Positions 33,537 to 42,385 of a stretch of DNA of 60,088 nucleotides are shown piece after piece. Numbering within the stretch: the stretch's first letter is position 1; each line of letters opens with the position of its first letter. The position numbers and the translations under genes are program-made. This DNA comes from Bacillota bacterium (lineage in GTDB: Bacteria > Bacillota > Clostridia > Lachnospirales > Cellulosilyticaceae): contig JAEZJJ010000118.1 of NCBI GenBank assembly GCA_023436395.1, positions 1 to 60,088 of the forward strand, written 5' to 3'. The notes beneath the pieces are model-generated. The model did no database searches and was not told the DNA's origin. It was given only the letters and a program-made list of their open reading frames with translations.

Positions 33537-34844
33537 ATGGCTTTAGGTGGAGGTGTGTTTTTAACACAAAACAAAAAGATACCTGGTACATATATCAATT
33601 TTATTAGTGCTGCTAGAGCAAGTACTAATATTAGTGATCGTGGTTATGCAGCTATGCCCCTAATATTAGATTGGGGACCAGATGGTGAAGTATTTACCGT
33701 AGAGGTTGCAGACTTTCAAAAAGAGTCATTAAAAATATTTGGTTATGACTATACAGCAGATAAATTGAAAGGCCTTAGAGACTTATTTAAGAACATTAAA
33801 ACACTTTATGCTTACAAGCTTAATAAAGGTACTAAGGCATCAAATACACTAGCTACAGCTAAGTACAGTGGTATCAGAGGTAATGCTATTACAGTCAAAG
33901 TTGAAGCAAATGTGGATGATCCTAGTAAGTTTAACGTCACAACATTATTTGATGGCGTTGAAGTAGATATCCAGGTTGTAGGTAATACTGCAGATTTAAA
34001 GGCAAATAACTATGTAGGAGAATGGAAAACATCAGCTACCATTGAAGCTACTGCAGGTATTCCTATGGGAGGGGGTACAAATGGAGAAGTAACAGGTACA
34101 GATTATCAAACCTTCTTAGATAAGATTGAATCTTATAGTTTTAATACGCTAGGATGCTTATCTACAGAAAGTACTATTAAGGATTTATTTTCTCAGTTTA
34201 CTAAGAGACTTCGTGATGATATGGGAATTAAGTTCCAAACAGTACTTTATAATCAAAAAGCTGATTATGAAGGTGTTATCAATGTCAAAAATGCTGTTAC
34301 AGATGCAAGTGAACTTGAATCAAGTGCAGTTTATTGGGTAACTGGTGCAAGTGCAGGATGTGCAGTAAATAAGTCAAATACCAACAAGAAATATGATGGT
34401 GACTTTACTATTAATGTAGAGTACAAGCAAAGTCAACTTGAAAAAGCAATTGAGGATGGGGAGTTTGTATTTCATAAGGTGGGTGATGAAGTTCATGTGC
34501 TTAATGATATTAACTCTTTTGTAAGCTTTACAAAGGATAAGAATGAAGATTTCGGCATGAATCAAGTTGTACGTGTTCTGGATCAAATTGCTAATGATAT
34601 AGCGGTACTTTTTAATAGACAATATATCGGTAAAGTTCAAAATAATGCTGCAGGTCGTATCGCTTTTTGGAATGACTTAGTGAGTTACAATAAAGAACTT
34701 GAACGTCTTCAAGCCTTAGAAAATGTTAAAGGTGACGAAATTATTGTAGAAAAAGGTGCTAGTAAGGATTCGGTAATCGTAACTAATCCAGTAACACCAG
34801 TTTGTGCAATGGCCAAACTTTATATGACTGTAGTTGTATCTTAG
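33537..34844 (+). CDS. Tail sheath protein (XkdK-like)
   Basis: 435 residues, starting MALGGGVFLTQNKKIPGTYINFISAA, the usual PBSX sheath start; the C-terminus carries the conserved contractile sheath fold (FWNDLVSYNKELERLQALENVKGDEIIVEKG). Surrounds the tail tube and contracts during infection. Shows the phage is a myovirus. ATG 33537 follows GAGGTGAAGTAGT. Confidence 0.9.
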   Translation: MALGGGVFLTQNKKIPGTYINFISAARASTNISDRGYAAMPLILDWGPDGEVFTVEVADFQKESLKIFGYDYTADKLKGLRDLFKNIKTLYAYKLNKGTKASNTLATAKYSGIRGNAITVKVEANVDDPSKFNVTTLFDGVEVDIQVVGNTADLKANNYVGEWKTSATIEATAGIPMGGGTNGEVTGTDYQTFLDKIESYSFNTLGCLSTESTIKDLFSQFTKRLRDDMGIKFQTVLYNQKADYEGVINVKNAVTDASELESSAVYWVTGASAGCAVNKSNTNKKYDGDFTINVEYKQSQLEKAIEDGEFVFHKVGDEVHVLNDINSFVSFTKDKNEDFGMNQVVRVLDQIANDIAVLFNRQYIGKVQNNAAGRIAFWNDLVSYNKELERLQALENVKGDEIIVEKGASKDSVIVTNPVTPVCAMAKLYMTVVVS

Positions 34845-34860
34845 GAAAGGAGGAGTAGAG

Positions 34861-35352
34861 ATGAAATTAGATTTACAGTTTTTTGCTCAGCAAATGCATG
34901 CAAAAGATACAGTATCAGCTTCTTTGGCAGAGTGCTTTGTGACTATCGAAGGCAATCGTTACAATTTCATGCAAGCCATTAATTTAGAAGCTAAGTTTGA
35001 GAAGAATAAGACTGAGGTACCTATCTTAGGAAAAACAGGCAAAGGTAATAAGGCTACAGGATGGAAAGGTTCAGGTTCAGCTACATTCCATTACAATACT
35101 TCCATTTTTAGAGAGTTGCTAGTACGTTTTAAAGAGACTGGGGAAGATGTTTATTTTGATATTCAGGTGACTAATGAAGATCCTACCTCTAGCGTGGGTC
35201 GTCAAACTATCATCTTAAAAGATTGTAACTTAGACGGTGGTCTTCTCACCAAATTTGATGCAGATGCAGAGTATTTAGATGAGGATATTGACTTTACATT
35301 TGAAGATTTCGAGATGCCAGAGAAATTTAATATTTTAGCAGGTATGCAATAA
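34861..35352 (+). CDS. Tail tube protein (XkdM-like)
   Basis: 163 residues from ATG 34861 (GGAAAGGAGGAGTAGAG). TVSASLAECFVTIEGNRYNFMQAINLEAKFEKNK and GWKGSGSATFHYN are typical of XkdM tube proteins. Polymerises inside the sheath. Confidence 0.9.
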   Translation: MKLDLQFFAQQMHAKDTVSASLAECFVTIEGNRYNFMQAINLEAKFEKNKTEVPILGKTGKGNKATGWKGSGSATFHYNTSIFRELLVRFKETGEDVYFDIQVTNEDPTSSVGRQTIILKDCNLDGGLLTKFDADAEYLDEDIDFTFEDFEMPEKFNILAGMQ

Positions 35353-35397
35353 GGTGCTCTATATGAGCGCCTTTTAATTTAGAAGGGAGAATTAGAA

Positions 35398-35826
35398 ATG
35401 AGTGGATTAAGTGTATTTTTTGCAGAGAATGTAGCAAAGGCTGAGGTAGTAAAATACGTTGCCTCTAAACGATTTAAAGATGAGAAAGGTAATCCGGTTG
35501 AATGGCAAATTGGATGTGTTACATCTGATGAGGATGAAGCCATTAGAAAAAGCTGTACTAGAAAGGTACCTATTCCAGGTAAAAAGAATGCCTATATGCC
35601 TGAAACAGACTTTGAAAGTTATTTAGGTAAATTAGCTGTTAGATGTATTGTCTATCCTAATCTTAATGATACAGAGCTTCAAAATAGCTATGGCGTTATG
35701 GGAGCTGATAAGCTTCTAAAAACCATGTTAAAGCCAGGTGAATATCAGGACTTATTAAAGAAAATCCAAGAAATAAACGGTTTTGATGAAACTATGGAAG
35801 ATATGGTTGAAGAGGCAAAAAACTAA
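35398..35826 (+). CDS. Tail assembly chaperone (XkdN-like), shorter product
   Basis: 142 residues. Follows tail tube as in PBSX; the short form gpG-like product ends at TAA 35824. The last sense bases form the slippery heptamer A AAA AAC (35817-35823), which would allow part of the ribosomes to shift to the -1 frame and make a longer chaperone needed with the tape measure. ATG follows AGAAGGGAGAATTAGAA. Confidence 0.85.
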   Translation: MSGLSVFFAENVAKAEVVKYVASKRFKDEKGNPVEWQIGCVTSDEDEAIRKSCTRKVPIPGKKNAYMPETDFESYLGKLAVRCIVYPNLNDTELQNSYGVMGADKLLKTMLKPGEYQDLLKKIQEINGFDETMEDMVEEAKN

Positions 35827-36011
35827 TTGAAGGAGATGATAGCGAAGCTAACTATGCTTACTATTGTCTCCACAAGCTTAAGATGCTACCTAGCGAATTT
35901 TTAGGATTACCTAAGAAAGAAAAGGCTTTTGTTATAGCAGCTATTAGAATAAAGCAAGAAAATGATAAAAATAAAGCCAGAGAAGCTAAATCTAAAAGTA
36001 AAAGGAAGTGA
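35823..36011 (+). CDS. -1 frameshift extension of the tail chaperone
   Basis: Open from CTA 35823 to TGA 36009-36011 (62 codons), with no suitable start of its own: LIEGDDSEANYAYYCLHKLKML then a Lys-rich tail. It is read by -1 slippage at A AAA AAC, where the zero frame stops at the very next codon. The product equals the lambda gpGT-like/XkdN-O fusion. It runs into the tape measure gene. Confidence 0.78.
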   Translation, partial: LIEGDDSEANYAYYCLHKLKMLPSEFLGLPKKEKAFVIAAIRIKQENDKNKAREAKSKSKRK

Positions 36012-36019
36012 GGTGCTAC

Positions 36020-38167
36020 ATGGCTACGATTAGAACAGTACTACAGTTACAGGATAGGTTCACACCTGTATTAAGAAATATGAGTAATGCATTAAATTTA
36101 ACTATTAGTAGTTTTGAAGCACTTCAACGCGCTTCCCATAATGCGGTAGATACATCTAGCATACAATCAGCGAGGCAGGCATTAGCTAGTGCAGAGATTG
36201 GCATTAATGAAATAGAGCAAGGCATACGAGAGGCTAATGCGCATCAACAACGATTTAATAATACCGTTCGTAGTGGTGGAAGTGCTATCGATAGTATGGC
36301 AGGAAAGATTAAGTCAATGGTTGGTGCTTATATTGGATTTAGATCATTGCAAGCTGGAATGCAAGCTACTGATACATATGTAAGCAATAATGCTAGATTA
36401 GACTTAATTAATGATGGTTTACAGACTCAGGCAGAGCTTCAAGATAAGATTTATCAAGCAGCACAACGAAGCCGCGGTGAGTATAATGCAATGGTGAATA
36501 CAGTTGCTAAACTAGGGTTGTTAGCAGGCGATGCATTTAACAGTAATGATGAAATTGTAGCTTTCAGTGAACTGATGAATAAGTCGTTTAAGATAAGCGG
36601 TGCCAGTACGCAAGAAGCTAGTAATGCCATGTACCAATTAACACAAGCTATGGCGTCAGGTAGACTACAAGGCGATGAGTATCGTTCAATTATTGAGAAT
36701 GCGCCTATGCTTGCAAATGCTATTGCTGAGTATTGTGGTGTCTCACGTGGCGAATTAAAGGAACTAGCTAGTGATGGTGCCATCAGTGCAGATATTATTA
36801 AAGCATCAGTATTTAAAATGGCTGGCGATGTAGAAGAAAGATTTAAGACTCTTCCAACTACATTTGGTGATGTTTGGACAATGATTAAAAATACTGGAAT
36901 ACAGCAATTTTCTAGCTTAATGCAAAAGGTAAACGGATTTCTAAATTCTGCCACAGGTCAAAACATGGTAAATGGAATATCGAGCGCTATTGGTACTATG
37001 GCGATGGTATTAGGTGTAGTTTTCGATATGGTGGCAGGTGTTTCTACATTCTTTTCTGACAATTGGTCTATTATAGAACCTATTATATGGGGGATTGTAG
37101 GGGCATTTGTAGTTTATAATGGCGTACTTGCTATATATAACACATGTAAATCAATAGCAGCAGGTTTAGAAGCCTATCATGCAGCTAAAGCGGCGATATC
37201 AGCAGGAGCTACACTAGCACAAGCAGCAGCAACTACAACAGCAACTGGAGCCCAGGTAGGATTAAATATGGCACTTTTAGCATGTCCTATCACATGGATT
37301 ATAGCCGCTATTATTCTTGTTATTGTTTGTATTTATGCAGTTATAGGGGCAATAAATAATGTCGCAGGCACTACATATAGTGCAACTGGATTTATATGTG
37401 GAATCATAACAGAAGCAATAGCACTGATATGGAACTTATTTTTAGGATTGCTAGAACTTATTTTAGGTGTTGTGAATTTCTTAATTAATCCATTTATTGA
37501 ATTTGCTAATTTTCTAGGTAATGTTTTTAATTCACCAGTATCGTCAGTTATTTATCTTTTTCAAGGATTAGCAGATAATGTATTAGGCGTACTTGAAAAA
37601 ATAGCTTCAGCTATGGATTTTGTATTTGGTTCTAATATGGCTGGAACAGTAGCAGGTTGGCGTGCAGGGCTTAAGGAAATGGCAGATAATGTAGTAAAAG
37701 AGTATGCTCCTAATGAGAACTATCAAAAAGTAATGGAAAGCATAGATTTAAATGTAAAAGACATGGGGTTAGATCGTTGGGCATATAGTGATGCCTTTGG
37801 AGTAGGATACGATTTTGGAGTAGGCATTGATAAGAAAATGGGTGAAATGTTTAGTACTCCTAATATGAACGACTTGAATAGCAATATACCTGATTACTCA
37901 TCTATGGGACAGAATTTAGACAATATAGCTGGAGATACTGGGAAAATGTCAGATAGCTTAGATACATCTGAGGAAGATCTAAAGTATCTTAGGGATATTG
38001 CAGAACAAGAAGCTGTTAATAGATTTACTACAGCTGAAATCAAAGTGGACATAGGTGGGGTGAATAATACAGTCAACAATAATGCTGATTTAGATGGAAT
38101 TGCTGATTACTTAGCAGTAAAAGTTGAAGAACAAATGAAAATAGCAGCGGAGGGGGTGCATGAGTAA
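36020..38167 (+). CDS. Tail tape measure protein
   Basis: 715 residues from ATG 36020 (AAGTGAGGTGCTAC). Coiled N-terminal ~110 residues, then the TMP_2 domain (AYIGFRSLQAG...SFKISGASTQEASNAMYQLTQAMASGRLQGDEYRSIIENAPMLA), several hydrophobic helices (~330-460) and a C-terminal helical part. Sets tail length and forms part of the DNA channel. Relatively short for a tape measure, so a short tail (~100 nm). Confidence 0.9.
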   Translation: MATIRTVLQLQDRFTPVLRNMSNALNLTISSFEALQRASHNAVDTSSIQSARQALASAEIGINEIEQGIREANAHQQRFNNTVRSGGSAIDSMAGKIKSMVGAYIGFRSLQAGMQATDTYVSNNARLDLINDGLQTQAELQDKIYQAAQRSRGEYNAMVNTVAKLGLLAGDAFNSNDEIVAFSELMNKSFKISGASTQEASNAMYQLTQAMASGRLQGDEYRSIIENAPMLANAIAEYCGVSRGELKELASDGAISADIIKASVFKMAGDVEERFKTLPTTFGDVWTMIKNTGIQQFSSLMQKVNGFLNSATGQNMVNGISSAIGTMAMVLGVVFDMVAGVSTFFSDNWSIIEPIIWGIVGAFVVYNGVLAIYNTCKSIAAGLEAYHAAKAAISAGATLAQAAATTTATGAQVGLNMALLACPITWIIAAIILVIVCIYAVIGAINNVAGTTYSATGFICGIITEAIALIWNLFLGLLELILGVVNFLINPFIEFANFLGNVFNSPVSSVIYLFQGLADNVLGVLEKIASAMDFVFGSNMAGTVAGWRAGLKEMADNVVKEYAPNENYQKVMESIDLNVKDMGLDRWAYSDAFGVGYDFGVGIDKKMGEMFSTPNMNDLNSNIPDYSSMGQNLDNIAGDTGKMSDSLDTSEEDLKYLRDIAEQEAVNRFTTAEIKVDIGGVNNTVNNNADLDGIADYLAVKVEEQMKIAAEGVHE

Positions 38168-38859
38168 TGTACTTATTCTATCTAGGAGGGGTGCAGTTAC
38201 CGATTGCGCCATCTAAGTTTCAAGTTAAAATCAATGGAAACAATAAAACTGTAACACTTATTAACGAAGGTGAAGTTAATCTAATCAAACCAGCGGGGTT
38301 ATCTGATATAAGTTTTGACGTATTATTACCAAATGTAAAGTATCCTTTTGCAAATTATCCTGATGGATTTAAAGAGGCCTCATATTATCTTGGTGTGTTT
38401 AAGTTTTTAAAAACTTCAAATAAAGCGTTTGAATTTAGTGTATCTAGGGTATTACCTTCAGGTAATCAATTATTTGAAACTATATTCACCGCCACAATTG
38501 AAGATTATACGATAACTGAAGATGCCGATAAATATGGTTCTGATGTTGGGGTAAGTATTAAGTTGAAGGAGTATAAGGGGTATGAAACACAGAAGTTAAA
38601 TATTACAAAAAAGCCTATAAATAATAGTGGAAGTGATGGAAGTAATAAAACAGTTAGTAAGACAATTGCTACCATAGAAAAAAATAGAAGTACTGATAAA
38701 ACCCCCTCTAGAACACATACAGTGAAAAGTGGTGAAACTCTATGGGCTATATGTAAAAAGGAGCTTAATGATGGTGCTAAATATAAGGAAATTGCTAATT
38801 TAAATGGTATAAAGAATCCTAATCTGATTTATGTGGGGCAGGTGATTAAGCTTGGATAA
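38167..38859 (+). CDS. LysM baseplate/tail protein (XkdP-like)
   Basis: 230 residues. N-terminal ~150 residues are the XkdP/gp53-like baseplate core; the C-terminal ~50 carry one LysM (HTVKSGETLWAICKKEL... NPNLIYVGQVIKL) that binds peptidoglycan. ATG at 38167 overlaps the tape measure stop by 1 base. Sits at the tail tip. Confidence 0.85.
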   Translation: MYLFYLGGVQLPIAPSKFQVKINGNNKTVTLINEGEVNLIKPAGLSDISFDVLLPNVKYPFANYPDGFKEASYYLGVFKFLKTSNKAFEFSVSRVLPSGNQLFETIFTATIEDYTITEDADKYGSDVGVSIKLKEYKGYETQKLNITKKPINNSGSDGSNKTVSKTIATIEKNRSTDKTPSRTHTVKSGETLWAICKKELNDGAKYKEIANLNGIKNPNLIYVGQVIKLG

Positions 38860-39832
38860 TTGTGTTGAGTTACTTATACAAAATGGAGAAGTGGTTTATC
38901 AGCCGGTTATTGAAGGTGAAATTACATGGGAGACTGAAAGAAAAGGAACTCCAGGGAAGCTGAGTTTTAATATTTTAAAAGATGAGATAATTAACTTTCA
39001 AGAAGGTAATAGAGTTACATTTACTTATAATGGGGAAAAAATATTTTACGGTTTTGTTTTTAATAAATCGAGAGATAAAAGCCCCATTATTAAAGTTGTT
39101 GCCTATGATCAGCTTAGATATTTTAAGAATAAAGAAACATTTGTATATACAAACAAGACCGCTGGTGCATTACTTAAAAAGATTTGTAGTGAGTTTAGGT
39201 TAAAATGGGGCAATGTGGAAGATACGGAGTATGTAATTGCTTCAAGAGTTGAAGATAATACAACTTTATTTGATATCATGCAAAATGCGTTAGACCTTAC
39301 TTTACAAAACAAAGGCAAGATGTATATCCTATATGATGACTTTGGGAATTTAGCATTAAGGAATGTAGAGTCTTTGAAGTTAGATTTGATAATTAATGAA
39401 GAAACAGCACAAGACTTTGACTATAAGTCTTCAATAGATGGAGAAACTTATAACAAAATTAAGTTAAGCTACGAAAATAAAGAGACAGGTAAGCGAGAAA
39501 TATATATAGCTAAGGATGGCACCAACATTAATAAGTGGGGTGTACTACAGTACTTTGATACTATTGATGAAAAGACGAATGGTAAGGCAAAGGCTGATGC
39601 ATTACTAAAGTTATACAATGATAAGACTAGAAACTTAACTATTAAGGATGCTTTTGGTGATGCGAGGGTTCGTGGTGGATCCAGTGTAGTTGTTATTTTG
39701 AACCTAGGTGACGTTAATGTTAGAAATTACATGCTAGTTGAAAAGGTTAAGCATACTTTTTCTATCAATTTACATACTATGGATTTAACACTTAGGGGTG
39801 GAACTAAGAAAGGAGTGAACTTTAGTGCCTAA
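38852..39832 (+). CDS. Baseplate hub protein (XkdQ-like)
   Basis: 326 residues from TTG 38852 (CAGGTGATTAAGC). Gp27-like hub fold: LLIQNGEVVYQPVIEGEITWETERKGTPGKLSF and GSSVVVILNLGDVNVRNYMLVEKVKHTFS. Holds the spike at the tube end. Overlaps both neighbours by 8 bases. Confidence 0.87.
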   Translation: MDNCVELLIQNGEVVYQPVIEGEITWETERKGTPGKLSFNILKDEIINFQEGNRVTFTYNGEKIFYGFVFNKSRDKSPIIKVVAYDQLRYFKNKETFVYTNKTAGALLKKICSEFRLKWGNVEDTEYVIASRVEDNTTLFDIMQNALDLTLQNKGKMYILYDDFGNLALRNVESLKLDLIINEETAQDFDYKSSIDGETYNKIKLSYENKETGKREIYIAKDGTNINKWGVLQYFDTIDEKTNGKAKADALLKLYNDKTRNLTIKDAFGDARVRGGSSVVVILNLGDVNVRNYMLVEKVKHTFSINLHTMDLTLRGGTKKGVNFSA

Positions 39833-40397
39833 TTTAGTAGAAATCATAAAGCAAGCAGCATGTGAAGCTAATGAAGCTACTAAGCCTATGAATTTATTAA
39901 TAGGAGTAGTTACAAGTGAAAGTCCTTTAGTTATTACCTTAGAACAAAGATTACCATTAAGTGAGGAATTTCTAATCTTAACTAAGCATGTTACAGACCA
40001 TTATGTTGATATGGATGTAAGTCATAGTACTAGAGATAAGTCAGTATCAGGGTTAACGCATAGTCATACTTACGAGGGAACAACTAAAGAAACTTCTTTA
40101 GATGGACATACACATGATGTGCCACTTAAAGAAGGGAATGTCACTTCTGAATCAGCTAAAGAAGGCACAACATCTCATGCTCATTTATATGAAGGTGTTA
40201 CAGGAGCGGCATTTGCTGAATCTACAGAAGATGCAACTAAACATGCACATGAATATAAGGGCAGAAAGAAAGTATTGCTTCATTATGGACTAAAGCAAGG
40301 TGAAAGCGTTTTACTTGTGAGAATGCAAGGAGGACAAAAATATCTAGTATTGGACCGTATAGGGGAAGTACCAATAAAAGGAGAGTGGGTAAATTGA
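39825..40397 (+). CDS. DUF2577/XkdR-like protein with His-rich insert
   Basis: 190 residues from GTG 39825 (AAAGGAGTGAACTTTA). The first ~80 and last ~40 residues match DUF2577 (XkdR), normally ~110 residues. The extra middle holds four HxH motifs (HSH, HTH, HAH, HAH) spaced by Thr/Glu/Gly runs. HxH in phage spike tips binds iron (P2 gpV-like), so the insert may make the membrane-piercing tip. Confidence 0.82.
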   Translation: MPNLVEIIKQAACEANEATKPMNLLIGVVTSESPLVITLEQRLPLSEEFLILTKHVTDHYVDMDVSHSTRDKSVSGLTHSHTYEGTTKETSLDGHTHDVPLKEGNVTSESAKEGTTSHAHLYEGVTGAAFAESTEDATKHAHEYKGRKKVLLHYGLKQGESVLLVRMQGGQKYLVLDRIGEVPIKGEWVN

Positions 40398-40798
40398 TAC
40401 CGAATGTTAATGATGACTTAGTAAATGACATAGAAGTAGTTAATCAGCCTACTAACACCTATGAAATTAAACTAGAAAAAGACAAGATGGGAACTTATAT
40501 AAATGGTATAGAAGCCATGAAACAAGCTATTTATCATATTGTAAATACTGAAAGGTATCAATATCTTATCTATTCGTGGAATTACGGTGTTGAGCTGGCC
40601 GACTTGTTTGGAAAGCCTATAAGCTACTGTTATCCAGAAATCAAACGAAGGATTACAGAAGCTCTATTACAAGATGACAGAATTGAAATTGTGGATAGTT
40701 TCGAGTTTAGCTATAGAAAAGGTGATGTACTTGTGAAATTTAGAGCTATTACTACAGAAGGTGAGATTGAGATTGAGAAGGTGGTGAAGATCGGATGA
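40394..40798 (+). CDS. Baseplate wedge protein (DUF2634, XkdS-like)
   Basis: 134 residues from TTG 40394, spaced 9 bases after AAAAGGAGA; the GTG at 40385 is too close. GIEAMKQAIYHIVNTERYQYLIYSWNYGVELADLFGKPI is typical of the gp25-like wedge. Small, always before baseplate J. Confidence 0.85.
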   Translation: MIPNVNDDLVNDIEVVNQPTNTYEIKLEKDKMGTYINGIEAMKQAIYHIVNTERYQYLIYSWNYGVELADLFGKPISYCYPEIKRRITEALLQDDRIEIVDSFEFSYRKGDVLVKFRAITTEGEIEIEKVVKIG

Positions 40799-41874
40799 GT
40801 GAAGTAATTACTTTTAATGCCTTACTACAAAGGATGCTTGATAGAGTACCTGACACCGTAGATAAGAGAGAAGGAAGTATTATATATGATGCTTTAGCAC
40901 CTGCAGCAGCTGAATTAGTTCAAGCATACATAGAATTAGAAGGTTACTTGGACTTAGTGTTTGTAGATACATCTGCAGGAAGCTATTTAACTAGGCTATG
41001 TAGTCAATTTGGAGTAGATAGGCAGCCAGCTACATATGCAGTACGCAAAGGTAGTTTTAAAGATAGTAAGAATAATCCCTTTAATGTACCAATAGGAAGC
41101 AGATACACCATTGATACTTTAGCCTATTCGGCTATAGAAAAGATAGGAGAAGGGGAATTTCAGCTGAGATGTGAAATTGTAGGAACGATTGGAAATACTT
41201 CATTTGGTAAGTTGATTCCAGTCGATTACATAGAAGGATTGGCAACTGCTGAGCTTGAAGAGGTTCTTATCCCTGGTGAAGAAGAGGAAACAGATGAACA
41301 GCTAAAGGAACGTTACTTTGAGTATGTGAGGGAACCAGCATTTGGAGGTAATATTGCAGACTACAAGAGAAAAGTAAAGACATTGGAAGGTGTGGGTAGT
41401 GTTAAAGTATTTCCCATTTGGAATGGTGAAGGGACTGTTAAGCTCGTATTACTTGATTCAGAGTATAACATTCCGACCCCTACACTTATTGCATATGTAA
41501 AAGAAGCAGTTACACCTGATAATAGTGAAAATGGATTAGGGATAGCACCTGTAGGGCATACAGTAACTGTCGTTGGTGCAGGGACTACGCCTGTGAATGT
41601 AGGCATTACTGTAATACTAGCAAATGGATATTCTAAAGAAGTAGTAACGTTAGCTATTAAGGAAACAATTAATGAATATATTCGTACCATTCGTGAGTCA
41701 TGGGAGAAAAATGAGACACTTACTGTAAGGCTAGCACACATTGATTCTAGGGCACTTAACGTTGAAGGTGTACTAGATGTAAGTTTAACTACCATAAATG
41801 ACATATCAAACAATGTACTTATTTCAGCTGAGAATGTACCGATTTTAGGAGAGGTTGTGATAACTTATGCTTAA
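40795..41874 (+). CDS. Baseplate J-like protein (XkdT)
   Basis: 359 residues with the BaseplateJ motif VPDTVDKREGSIIYDALAPAAAELVQAYIELEGYLDLVFVDTSAGSYLTRLCSQFGV. Forms the outer baseplate wedge. ATG overlaps the previous stop (ATGA). Confidence 0.9.
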   Translation: MSEVITFNALLQRMLDRVPDTVDKREGSIIYDALAPAAAELVQAYIELEGYLDLVFVDTSAGSYLTRLCSQFGVDRQPATYAVRKGSFKDSKNNPFNVPIGSRYTIDTLAYSAIEKIGEGEFQLRCEIVGTIGNTSFGKLIPVDYIEGLATAELEEVLIPGEEEETDEQLKERYFEYVREPAFGGNIADYKRKVKTLEGVGSVKVFPIWNGEGTVKLVLLDSEYNIPTPTLIAYVKEAVTPDNSENGLGIAPVGHTVTVVGAGTTPVNVGITVILANGYSKEVVTLAIKETINEYIRTIRESWEKNETLTVRLAHIDSRALNVEGVLDVSLTTINDISNNVLISAENVPILGEVVITYA

Positions 41875-42370
41875 GATTTATGAGTACTGGATTCCTAAAA
41901 TACAAGATATAGATGAATTTAAGAAGTTAGCTGATGCAGAGCAACCAGAGATAGATTTATTTAATCAGGAGGTAAAGCAGTTTCCAAATGAGATCATTGT
42001 TAATTCTGCTTCTAATGTAGGGCTAAGTAGGTATGAGAGTATGTTAGGTCTTCATAAGATGGCTACTACAGAAATTAGAAGAAGCAACATACTTGCCAAC
42101 TTAAATAATAGTCTACCATTTACCTTGCAATACTTTAAAAATTTACTTAGTAATGTTATTGGAGAAGGTGATTATTGGTTACTGGTTGACGGTTATCATT
42201 TGGAACTAGGTGTTATTGCTACAAAGGAAGAACTTTTAGAAATGCTTAGAGATGAGCTAAGAAAAAAGATACCTGCTAATATGGGAGCATCTGTTAAGGT
42301 GCTTGAATCCATAGATACAACTTATTATACAGGGTTTTATATGCATACAGCAGACGTGATCACAATATAG
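41867..42370 (+). CDS. DUF2313/XkdU (YmfQ)-like tail protein
   Basis: 167 residues; starts inside the end of baseplate J. WIPKIQDIDEFKKLADAEQPEIDLFNQEVKQFPNE and KKIPANMGASVKVLES are typical. Links baseplate to fibres. Confidence 0.85.
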   Translation: MLKIYEYWIPKIQDIDEFKKLADAEQPEIDLFNQEVKQFPNEIIVNSASNVGLSRYESMLGLHKMATTEIRRSNILANLNNSLPFTLQYFKNLLSNVIGEGDYWLLVDGYHLELGVIATKEELLEMLRDELRKKIPANMGASVKVLESIDTTYYTGFYMHTADVITI

Positions 42371-42385
42371 AAAGGGGATAGCTAA

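Noticed and set aside
36454..36954. 166-residue open frame on the minus strand
   Set aside because: Lies wholly inside the tape measure gene; a shadow of its codon pattern.
41361..41813. 150-residue open frame on the minus strand
   Set aside because: Inside baseplate J; Ser/Thr-rich composition typical of antisense frames.
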